Of a stretch of 64,000 bases of DNA, positions 36,059-45,952 are shown one piece after another (the stretch's first letter is position 1; each line of letters opens with the position of its first letter). Below the pieces are notes generated by a model. That model was not told the origin of the DNA and did no database searches. It worked only from the letters and a program-made list of their open reading frames with translations. The DNA comes from Castor canadensis (Eukaryota; Chordata; Mammalia; Rodentia; Castoridae), in the NCBI RefSeq assembly GCF_047511655.1, contig NC_133397.1, forward strand, positions 11,185,501 through 11,249,500, read 5' to 3'. Made by a program: the position numbers and the translations under genes.

Positions 36059-39000
36059 ATGGCAGGAATCACCACATACCTATCAGTACTAACACTTAAT
36101 GTTAATGGACTTAATTCACCCATCAAAAGACACTGTTTGACAAAATGGATTAAAAAAGAAGATCCAACAATTTGTTGCTTACAGGAGACTCATCTCACCG
36201 ACAGAAATAAGCATAGGCTTAGGATGAAAGGCTGTAAGAAGATTTACCAAGCCAATGGCCCCTAAAAACAAGCAGGAGTAGCAATACTTATCTCTGACAA
36301 AGTAGACTTCAAACCTACATTGATCAAACGAGATAAAGAAGGACATTCCATACTAATAAAAGGGGAAATAGACCAAAAGGAAATAATAATCATCAATCTG
36401 TACGCACCCAATGTCAACGCACCCAATTTCATCAAACATACCCTGAAAGACCTAAAAGCATATATAAACGCCAACACAGTGGTTGTGGGAGACTTTAACA
36501 CTCCATTATCATCAATAGATAGGTCATCCAAACAAAAACTCAATAAAGAAATCCAAGATCTAAAATATTCAATAGATCAAGTGGACTTAGTAGATGTCTA
36601 CAGAACATTTCATCCAACCTCTACACAATATACATTCTTCTCAGCAGCCCATGGAACCTTCTCCAAAATAGATCAGATCATATCCTAGGGCACAAAGCAA
36701 GCCTCAGCAAATATAAGAAAATAGAAATAATACCGTGCATACTATCTGACCACAATGCAGTAAAAGTAGAACTCAACAACAAAAGTAAAGACAAAAAACA
36801 TGCAAACAGCTGGAAACTAAATAACTCATTACTTAATGAAGAGTGGATCATCGATGTAATAAAAGAGGAAATTAAAAAGTTCCTGGAAGTCAATGAAAAT
36901 GAAAACACAACCTACCGGAACCTATGGGACACAGCTAAGGCAGTCTTGAGAGGAAAGTTTATAGCCATGAGTGCATATATTAAAAAGATTGAAAGATCCC
37001 AAATCAATGACCTAATGATACATCTCAAACTCCTAGAAAAACAAGAACAAGCAAATCCCAAAACAAATAGAAGGAGAGAAATAATAAAAATAAGAGCTGA
37101 AATCAACGAAATAGAAACCAAAAAAACCATACAAAGAATTAATGGAACAAAAAGTTGCTTCTTTGAAAAAATAAACAAGATCGATAGACCCCTGGCAAAC
37201 TGGACTAAAATGAGGAGAGAAAAAACCCAAATTAGTAGAATCAGGAATGCAAAAGGGGAGATAACAACAAACACCATGGAAGTCCAGGAAATCATCAGAG
37301 ACTACTTTGAGAACCTATATTCAAATAAATTTGAAAATCTTAAAGAAATGGACAGATTTCTAGATACATATGATCATCCAAAACTGAACCAAGAGGAAAT
37401 TAATCACCTGAATAGACCTATAACACAAAATGAAATTGAAGCAGCAATCAAGAGTCTCCCCAAAAAGAAAAGTCCAGGACCTGATGGATGTCTGCTGAAT
37501 TCTATCAGACCTTTAAAGAAGAACTGATACCAACCCTCCTTAAACTGTTCCACGAAATAGAAAGGGAAGGAAAACTGCCAAACACATTTTATGAAGCCAG
37601 TATTACACTTATCCCAAAACCAGGCAAAGACACCTCCAAAAAGGAGAACTATAGGCCAATCTCCTTAATGAACATTGATGCAAAAATCCTCAACAAAATA
37701 ATGGCAAACCGAATTCAGCAACACATCAAAAAGATTATTCACCACGACCAAGTAGGCTTCATCCCAGGGATGCAGGGGTGGTTCAACATACGAAAATCAA
37801 TAAACGTAATAAACCACATTAACAGAAGCAAAGACAAAAACCACTTGATCATCTCAATAGATGCAGAAAAAGCCTTTGATAAGATCCAACATCATTTCAT
37901 GATAAAAGCTCTAAGAAAACTAGGAATAGAAGGAAAGTTCCTCAACATTATAAAAGCTATATATGACAAACCTACAGCCAGCATTATACTTAACGGAGAA
38001 AAATTAAAACCATTCCCTCTAAAATCAGGAACGAGACAAGGATGCCCACTATCTCCACTCCTATTCAACATAGTACTGGAATTTCTAGCCAGAGCAATTA
38101 GGCAAGAAGAAGGAATAAAAGGAATACAAATAGGTAAAGAAACTGTCAAAATATCCCTATTTGCAGACGCCATGATCCTATACCTTAAAGACCCAAAAAA
38201 CTCTACTCAGAAGCTTCTAGACATCATCAATAGCTATAGCAATGTAGCAGGATATAAAATCAACATAGAAAAATCATTAGCATTTCTATACACTAACAAT
38301 GAGCAAACGGAAAAAGAATGTATGAAAACAATTCCATTTACAATAGTCTCAAACAAAATCAAATACCTAGGTGTAAACCTAACAAAAGATGTGAAAGACC
38401 TCTACAAGGAAAACTATACACTTCTGAAGAAAGAGATTGAGGAAGACTATAGAAAGTGGAGAGATCTCCCATGCTCATGGATTGGTAGAATCAACATAGT
38501 AAAAATGTCGATACTCCCCAAAGTAATCTACATGTTTAATGCAATTCCCATCAAAATTCCAATGTCATTCATTAAAGAGATCGAAAAATCTACTGTGAAA
38601 TTTATATGGAAACACAAGAGGCCACGAATAGCCAAGGCAATACTCAGTCAAAAGAACTGCAGGAGGTATCACAATACCTGACTTCAAACTATATTACAAA
38701 GCAATAACAATAAAAACAGCATGGCACTGGCACAAAAACAGACATGAAGACCAGTGGAACAGAATAGAAGATCCAGATATGAAGCCACACAACTATAAGC
38801 AACTTATCTTTGACAAAGGAGCTAAAAATATACGATGGAGAAATAGCAGCCTCTTCAACAAAAACTGCTGGGAAAACTGGTTAGCAGTCTGCAAAAAACT
38901 GAATCTAGATCCATGTATATCACCCTATACCAGTATTAACTCAAAATGGATCAAGGATCTTAATATCAGACCCCAAACTCTTAAGTTGATACAAGAAAGA

Positions 39001-39879
39001 GTAGGAAATACTCTGGAGTTAGTAGGTATAGGTAAGAACTTTCTCAATGAAACCCCAGCAGCACAGCAACTAAGAGATAGCATAGATAAATGGGACCTCA
39101 TAAAACTAAAAAGCTTCTGTTCATCAAAAGAAATGGTCTCTAAACTGAAGAGAACACCCACAGAGTGGGAGAAAATATTTGCCAACTATACATCAGACAA
39201 AGGACTGATAACCAGAATATACAGGGAACTTAAAAAACTAAATTCTCCCAAAACTAATGAACCAATAAAGAAATGGGCATGTGAACTAAACAGAACTTTC
39301 TCTAAAGAAGAAATTCAAATGGCCAGAAAACACATGAAAAAATGCTCACCATCTCTAGCAATAAAGGAAATGCAAATTAAAACCACGCTAAGATTCCACC
39401 TCACCCCTGTTAGAATAGCCATCATCAGCAACACCACCACCAACAGGTGTTGGCGAGGATGCGGGGAAAAAGGAACCCTCTTACACTGTTGGTGGGAATG
39501 TAGACTAGTACAACCACTCTGGAAAAAAATTTGGAGGCTACTTAAAAAGCTGGACATCGATCTACCATTTGATCCAGCAATACCACTCTTGGGGATATAC
39601 CCAAAAGACTGTTACTCCAAAGGCACCTGCACATCCATGTTTATTGCGGCACTATTCACAATAGCCAAGTTATGGAAACAGCCAAGATGTCCCACCACTG
39701 ACAAATGGATTAAGAAAATGTGGTATCTATACACAATGGAATTTTATGCAGCCATGAAGAAGAACAAAATGTTATCATTCACTGGTAAATGGATGGAATT
39801 GGAGAACATCATTCTGAGTGAGGTTAGCCTGGCTCAAAAAACCAAAAATCATATGTTCTCCCTCATATGTGGACATTAG
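36059..39879 (+). pseudogene. L1 ORF2 (endonuclease-reverse transcriptase), broken
   Basis: ORF2 makes the nicking endonuclease and reverse transcriptase that copy L1 into the genome. It starts at ATG 36059, 50 bp after ORF1. The APE-like endonuclease motifs are present: NVNGLNSP, CLQETH, GDFNTPLS and SDHN. The RT domain follows ([38 protein letters not shown]), then the cysteine-rich C-terminus ([16 protein letters not shown]). Lesions: TAA at 36263-36265; a 5-bp insertion near 36680; one base lost near 37488; a shift near 38660; and FADD changed to FADA at 38160-38171. Final TAG at 39877-39879. Length is that of a normal ORF2 (about 1,270 codons). Confidence 0.93.
38160..38171 (+). other. 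RT active-site substitution (FADD to FADA)
   Basis: TTT GCA GAC GCC encodes F-A-D-A where L1 RTs have F/Y-A-D-D. The second metal-binding Asp is replaced by Ala (A to C at 38170). The older L1 at 48022-48033 keeps FADD. This change alone should abolish polymerisation. Confidence 0.9.
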
Positions 39880-40371
39880 ATCCAGGGCAAACACAACAAG
39901 GGGATTGGACTTTGAGCACATGATAAAAGTGAGAGAACACAAGGGAGGGATGAGGATAGGTAAGACACCTAAAAAACTAGCTAGCATTTGTTGCCCTTAA
40001 CGCAGAGAAACTAAAGCAGACACCTTAAAGCAACTGAGGCCAATAGGAAAAGGGGAACAGGTACTAGAGAAAAGGTTAGATCAAAAAGAATTAACCTAGA
40101 AGGTAACACACACGCACAGGAAATTAATGTGAGTCAATGCCCTGTATAGCTATCCTTATCTCAACCAGCAAAAACCCTTGTTCCTTCCTATTATTGCTTA
40201 TACTCTCTCTACAACAAAATTAGAAATAAGGGCAAAATAGTTTCTGCTAGGTATTGAGGGGGGGGAGAGGGAGGTGGCGGAGTGGGTGGTAAGGGAGGGG
40301 GTGGGGGCAGTGGGGAGAAATGAACCAATCCTTGTATGCATATATGAATAATAAAAGAAAAATGAAAAAAA
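39880..40371 (+). other. L1 3'UTR with poly(A) signal and tail
   Basis: Contains a G-rich tract (40258-40317), AATAAA at 40350-40355 and an A-rich end to 40371. Confidence 0.85.
40258..40317 (+). repeat. G-rich, quadruplex-capable tract in L1 3'UTR
   Basis: At least six runs of three or more G separated by short loops. This feature is shared by the L1 copies in the window. Confidence 0.8.
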
Positions 40372-40387
40372 AATGACATCATATAAT
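40372..40387. repeat. right TSD of full-length L1
   Basis: Identical 16-bp copy of 33181-33196, immediately after the A-tail. Confidence 0.93.
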
Positions 40388-41347
40388 TAAACACCCCAAT
40401 TATTTGTCTTTAATAAATGAAACAAAGTTATGTTCCCCAACCCTCTTCTTTTAGTGACTTATTTGCACATCTAACATTGTGGTATGGAAGTTTATGGTTG
40501 ACCATTACATAAAAGTATGGAGGTGTAAGCTAGGACACAAGACATCATTCAGATGTGGTAAGTCTTATATCTTTCATGAGACTCATGTGGTCCTATGACA
40601 ATAGAAACTAATTAACCTCAGAATGGAGGCCTCAGTATAACTGACTGAACATACGTCTTAAGCCAGTGTATTATATAGAGAGTGATGAATTTCCTGAGGA
40701 AAAAGGAATTGAGTTATCAGTTAAATAAAAGAGAGATGCTGCAGCTTCCTACTGTAGATGGCAAGCACTCTACAAAGTTTATAGGAAAATAAAGTACATT
40801 AAAAGGAAGGTATTTTAAAAGTAACACAGTATGTGATTCCACTAACAGAAATTTGAACAGATTAAGTAGGCTTGATTAAACAACTTCCTCATGGGAACTC
40901 CCAGCTTTCTGCTCACCATTGGTCTTCAAACACTTGTGAGTTAGAGGTCAGAGAAAAGAGAATCTTATCACAGAAGACAAGTCCTCATAGTTGTCTTAGC
41001 AGCAGGAAATATGTGAGCAAGTGCAGTGACATTTACGAATCCTTTGATTGCTAGGAATGGTTAGGTGACTTTGTGAGTCAGAGAATCTTTTAATGTTTTT
41101 TTTCTCAGCAACTGGAAGGGAAACAGCATTACATTCTGTTTACATAGACACATACAGCTCTCCATTCCTCAAAAGAGATATTTAAGAAAAAAAAGTGAAT
41201 TGTTTTATGTAATTGCTTTTGAAACGCAACGATTTCAATATAGAATTTATGGAATAGAACTCTATGAAAGTTTGTTTTTTAAAAAAAAAGAAGTGAAAAG
41301 GACTTATTTTGTGTGGAAAAGAAGACAAAAGCATGAATTAAGAAAAT
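40388..41347. other. unclassified sequence
   Basis: Nothing recognised. Confidence 0.4.
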
Positions 41348-41670
41348 AATTTCTGTTACAGACAAGATGACTCTAACTCCTAGAGTCCAGAGCCTTGGCT
41401 GGAGGCTGGCCCAGACAAACACTCAGTGAAACTCCATAGCAAGACAGTTCGCTGAGTGGCGGTGTGCACCTTAAATCCTAGCTACACACGAGGCATAGAG
41501 GGAGGATTGTGCTGCAGGCCTGCCCAAGGTAAGAAAGAGACCCTATTCCCAAAATCACTAAAGCAATACGCACTGGGAACCTGGTTCAAGTGGAAGAGCA
41601 CCTATCTAGCAAACGCGAGGCAATAAAGTCAAACCCCAGCAGGACCAAGAAGAAAAGAATTTCTGTAACA
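41348..41670 (+). mobile_element. composite SINE with TSDs
   Basis: Body 41361-41657. Diverged B1-like units (GGCTGGCCCAGACAAAC; GTGCACCTTAAATCCTAGC, GAGGGAGGATTGTGC) precede a tRNA-like part (CTGGTTCAAGTGGAAGAGC, AGTCAAACCCCAGC). TSD of 13 bp with one mismatch: AATTTCTGTTACA (41348-41360) and AATTTCTGTAACA (41658-41670). Confidence 0.8.
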
Positions 41671-41878
41671 CAATTTTGAAACTAAATACAAGCAGAAAAA
41701 AATCCTAGCTTTTCTTGTGTTCCCAGCATAAGGAATAATTGGAGGCAAGAGCAAAGAATATTCTGCTGTTCCTAATCTTTCGTCTCTGTGAATTTCCTAC
41801 AATGTAGTAAATTTATCTTCTTCTTAATTTACTATTGCTATTTAATCCATAAAGCTGGTGTAAATGTATTTTCAGGAA

Positions 41879-41928
41879 ATATATATATGTATGTGTGTAT
41901 ATACATATACACACATACATATATATAT
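41879..41928. repeat. perfect AT/TG inverted repeat
   Basis: Two 22-bp arms (41879-41900 and 41907-41928) are exact reverse complements around a 6-bp ATACAT spacer. Could extrude a cruciform; the alternating TG/TA also favours Z-like or unpaired DNA. Confidence 0.9.
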
Positions 41929-42389
41929 GTATATATAGTCATTTAATCCTTACTGTGATTATAAAACAGGCTTTTATTAACCTTAGCAAGTGTTTACATT
42001 TTAATGCTTTCTAATTGTGGACTAAAGGATCAATTGAATTCTGGGAGCCATTAAATAATGATGTGTATGGTATTCAAACATCAATTTCCAGGTATAAAAA
42101 TTCTAACATACTTTTGTTTAGATTTATGAAATCGCCTACAGATAAAGCAGATCTAAATTGATTTTTTTCACCACAGACTGAGACTTGACCATGCTATTTT
42201 TAAAGGTGACATAAGTAATTAAATGCCAATTGTCTTTACTAAAAGACATACAGAAAGAAGTAAAGAGGTGAACCTAAAAGGTATTTGGACATCCTTCATT
42301 AGAAAATTAACTGGACTAGATTTAAATATATCAATTAAAATCTTAGCAGTCGATAATCAAAGTAGGATAAGAATCATCTCACATATGCT

Positions 42390-42560
42390 ATTTGGCTTAA
42401 CACCTGGGCTTTACCACTTGGTAATTTCTGTGAACAGTGATATTTCATCGGCTTCTTTCTGTGCTGTAGTTTCCCCTGTACAGTAACTCTGAAGGTTGTT
42501 GGTTGAAATAAATGAGATTGTACATAGCATAGTTGTCATAAATTATTCACCAATTTGCAT
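42390..42560 (+). mobile_element. MIR SINE
   Basis: CTGGGCTTTACCACTTGG, GTAGTTTCCCCTGTACAG, GGTTGTTGGTTGAAATAAATG and CATAGCATAGTTGTCATAAA are in MIR order. Confidence 0.65.
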
Positions 42561-43089
42561 ATTCCTTTTCCACTTACTTTTAAATTCATATTTATATTAA
42601 TAAAACATATAAGGAATGAAGTCCTAACAAAACTTTCCTTATGGAACCTGAAAGCAATGCACTACTTGTGTGTTCTGTTCACCCTAGGGAAAGTCATATT
42701 CCAGAGTTTTAGTGCATATGCTAAAGATTTCATTTTCTTTTTTATTTTACTGTAATTTGATTCAAATTTGTAGTCATGGATCAAAAAATAGCTATTTTTT
42801 CATATGTGTAAAAGTTCAGACGTAACTGAGACTGATTTTATTTTTATTCATTTTTATCATAAAGTCCTACAGTTATAAAACTGAAAGGTTGTTATGAATA
42901 TACTTGTTATGAATTCTAGCAACTTAATATTAATGTATAACTGCTAATGTGGAATCATAGAAAAAGACAATATTAAAAAAACCAAAATTTATCCTGCTTC
43001 TCTCTTCTTATCCAAAAGACAGATGTTAGTATAGACCACATTTCTCTGTCGCCCTTCTAATATTGACAACAGGATTTGTTTGGATGGCA

Positions 43090-43436
43090 TAGCTCAATAC
43101 AAATCTAATACCCCTTGTCCAAAATGCTTAGCACCATAATTGTTATGGATTTCTAATTTTTTTCAGATTTTAGAATATTTCATATATACCATGAGATACC
43201 TTGATGATGGGACCCAAGTAAAAACATGGCATTCATTTATATTTTGTATCAACCTTATAACCTGAAGAAAATTTTATACTATATCTTAGTGCCCCTGTCT
43301 TTCTGACTGCATCCTGTCACATGAGGTCGAGTATAGAATTGTCTACTTTGGGCATAATGTTTGTTCTCAAAAACTTTCAGACTTTGGAGCATTTCAGATT
43401 TCAGATATTCAGAGTAAGGATGCTCAGCCTGCAATT
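43090..43436 (+). mobile_element. Tigger-like DNA transposon remnant
   Basis: Symmetrical element. The left half reads CCAAAATGCTTAGCACC and TTTTTTCAGATTTTAGAATATTTC, then GGGACCCAAGTAAAAACATGG. The right half has TTTGGAGCATTTCAGATTTCAG and GGATGCTCAGCCTGCAA. The ends are inverted relatives of each other, as in non-autonomous TcMar-Tigger elements. Exact family uncertain. Confidence 0.5.
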
Positions 43437-44127
43437 AAAATATCCTTTTGTCAAAATGTTGTGTTTAGGGATAGACAAAAAGTTCCATCCTGAGCTAATG
43501 AGCATATTGGATTTCCAAGTTCATAGCTACTATTTCACATTAGACCAATAATGCCAAGCTCTGCATTTTTGTAAAACAAGGAACTGCATCTTCTCAGTTG
43601 CTATTGGTAGCTGGGCTGTAATAATAAACAAATCTGTACACATTAAAAAATTGAGTCAAAAGGACATGGAATGCTAGAGAATTGAAGTTAATTCCCTTAT
43701 TAAACCATGCCTGAAGAAAGCCCTGCCTCTAGATTTTCCATTTACAATAATGTAATAAATCCACTTACTCTTTAAACTGGTTTGAGGCTGATTTTCTGAC
43801 ACTTGCAATTGAAAGACTCCTAAGGGCTTTGCCCAGCTCAAATTTAATAACATGCTCTTCAAATTTATTTTGAAAGTCTTTTAAGAATTTTCATTCTCTT
43901 TTCATATTAGTTCTGTGGTTATAACAGACTAGAGTGTGGAACTGTAAACTTGCCCCCAAAGAATATTTACAAGACTGTTTACAACCTGATCCCAGTTCCT
44001 TTCCCCCACTGTTCTTTTTCAGTTATGATTTGCCTCATCTTAAGTATTCCTATCAATATCTCAGGATATGCCTTATGCAGTCCTATGCTAACGTTTTGCA
44101 CATGAGCTTTATCTAATACAAACAATA

Positions 44128-44215
44128 AGGCTTGCAGAGTGCCTTAAGTGGCAGAGTGCCTGCCTAACAAGCATGAGTTCCTGAGTTCAAACCCCAATAC
44201 TGCCAAAAGAAATAA
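44128..44215 (+). mobile_element. ID-like tRNA-derived SINE monomer
   Basis: GCCTTAAGTGGCAGAGTGCC, CTAACAAGCATGAGTTCC and GAGTTCAAACCCCAATAC, then an A-rich end. B box near-consensus; no B1-like head. Confidence 0.75.
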
Positions 44216-44409
44216 AATAATTCATCTAATATTACAGATGATACTTTGAATCACATGAGATTGACATTTTTCTAGGAAAGAGACAGTTAAATACTGGTAA
44301 CTTCCTGTAATTCAACCTAAAAACTTGTATTACATGATAAAACTAATTATGCTAACACAGATACCTCTGTTCATGCATGAACAAACTAACCAGTCAAATT
44401 AAACCAATA

Positions 44410-45010
44410 TATTTTCAGTGCCAGACATAGTTCTAGGCATCTGAGGTATAGCAGTAAAGAATGTATTTATATGGAGCTTATATTCTACAAGACTGTGGTA
44501 CACAAACACAGGCAAAGAATGTGCTTGCTGATACAAAGTGCTATGAAGAGAGGTCAGTCAGGATAAAGAGATACAGGGTGATAGGAAAGAATAGGGCATC
44601 AGACAACACTTCTCTGATACTGTAATATTAGAAACGAAGCTTGCATAAGGTTAGGGAGCACTCAAGGTGAGAGTCTCAGAGAATCACTGTGGTCTGAGGC
44701 TGCAGAATATGAACAGATATGATTAAGAGCATGTACTGTGTGTTTAAAGGGCAAGGAAACCAGGGAAGTAAGAATACAGAGGGAAGGTGACCAGTGGCTA
44801 AGGATTAGAGTATTTCCAAGTGGATTGGATGTGGGATGGGGAATGCAGGTGAGGAAGAAGAAAGTCAAGGATGACTCCCTGATGTCAGGCCCAACCCGAA
44901 AGGACTTGCTGGTCACCAACACTGGGATGACTACAGAGGAGTGACTTGGGAGACTGAATCAAGTGTTACATCTTGACACATCAAATGTTCAGACTATCTA
45001 GTCATTTAGG
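44410..45010 (+). mobile_element. ancient L2-like repeat
   Basis: AGTGCCAGACATAGTTCTAGGC, TATAGCAGTAAAGAATG, GAGCTTATATTCTAC, then much later GGATTGGATGTGGGATGGG and GTCAAGGATGACTCCC. These follow the order of a widespread old mammalian repeat. Family name uncertain. Confidence 0.45.
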
Positions 45011-45702
45011 TTGTTATGCATACTGGATTAAAAGCTGAATGCAGAAGTCTAAAGTAGAAGTGAAATGTTGGGGTTGGTAATAAATATTTAGCAGCAATTT
45101 AAAAATGATCTTTAAAGATGATCACTAATATGGGCATACTTTTTTCTTTTCAATTTTATCTATTGAAATCACTCAGCAGGACTTATATTTTTGATGGTTA
45201 ATCCTTTTTAATGGTTATCAGTGTCAGTGGTGGTGTATGTACAAGATGTGGAGCAGCTGAAGGCAGCTATTGTGCTTTGTTTACTATCCATTAAAGGCTT
45301 TGTTTAAGTTTTAACATATAATAATTGCAAAAGGGGTCTTTGCTGTGGTATTTCCTTTAAAGGTTTTAGTCATCAATGATGCCAGCATAAAACCGATCAC
45401 CAACTCTGAAACTATTATTACTGCCTACTATTTTGGGAAAATTTTTTATGTATATGGAGGGAAATTTAGTTGGGATGGTGAGAATGAAACCTTTACTTTT
45501 TTATATACTGTGTAAGTATAAACATTGTTCAGATATTTCACAATAATCATATAGTTTTATTCTTATATAAAATTAAAAAGTATATAATCATTCCAATTAT
45601 ATATTGAGTGTTTCCTCTAATAAAGGTTCAAAAACTGGATGGATTTATCTTTACTTCCATATTCAATCACAGTAATTGGAGTGTACTGTTATAAAAATTA
45701 TT
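45011..45702. other. unclassified AT-rich sequence
   Basis: Left flank of the U6-L1 insertion; nothing recognised. Confidence 0.4.
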
Positions 45703-45715
45703 AAAATATGTGTTA

Positions 45716-45822
45716 GTGCTCACTTCAGCCACATATATACTAAAATTGGGTCAGTACAAAGAAGATTAGCAAGGCCCATGCACAAGAATAACACACAAAT
45801 TTGTGAAGCATTCCATATTTTT
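45716..45822 (+). pseudogene. U6 snRNA pseudogene (5' part of chimera)
   Basis: Full-length U6, from GTGCTC to the CATATTTTT end. By eye about 83% identical to vertebrate U6 as I remember it, with most changes G-to-A or C-to-T (CpG decay). The catalytic ACAGAGA box reads ACAAAGA (45756-45762); the AGC triad (45768-45770) is kept. U6 base-pairs with U4 and U2 in the spliceosome. This copy lacks a convincing proximal sequence element upstream and is unlikely to be expressed. Confidence 0.93.
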
Positions 45823-45952
45823 AAGATGAAGGCAAACAAAACTACTAAAGGATGAGGATGGGAAGTATCAAACCACAGAAGATAATACAAGTAATCAGAG
45901 AGTAGCATTGACTTGACTACACAATAATAAAATCCTTAACAAAAACAACTAA
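45823..45952 (+). pseudogene. L1 ORF1 3' end and spacer (start of L1 part)
   Basis: Aligns with the last part of ORF1 and the inter-ORF spacer of the 33-kb L1 (AAACCACAGAAGATAA, GAGAGTAGCAT, AACAACTAAATGGC). The junction with U6 therefore falls about 130 bp before ORF2. Confidence 0.8.

Larger units (their letters stand above)
33197..40371 (+). mobile_element. full-length LINE-1, defective
   Basis: About 7.2 kb element with 5'UTR, ORF1, ORF2, 3'UTR and A-tail, bounded by a perfect 16-bp TSD. The 5' end keeps a YY1-like site, so the insertion is full length, not truncated. ORF1 has two early stops or shifts plus a shift near its end. ORF2 has one premature stop and three frameshifts. The RT active-site FADD reads FADA. 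It cannot be autonomous as shown. The perfect TSD suggests a recent insertion. Confidence 0.95.

Noticed and set aside
45689..45698. TATA-like TTATAAAAAT about 25 bp upstream of the U6 copy, suggesting a functional U6 gene
   Set aside because: It lies in the pre-insertion flank outside the TSD, no proximal sequence element is visible at the right distance, and the U6 ACAGAGA box is mutated. Best explained as AT-rich coincidence.
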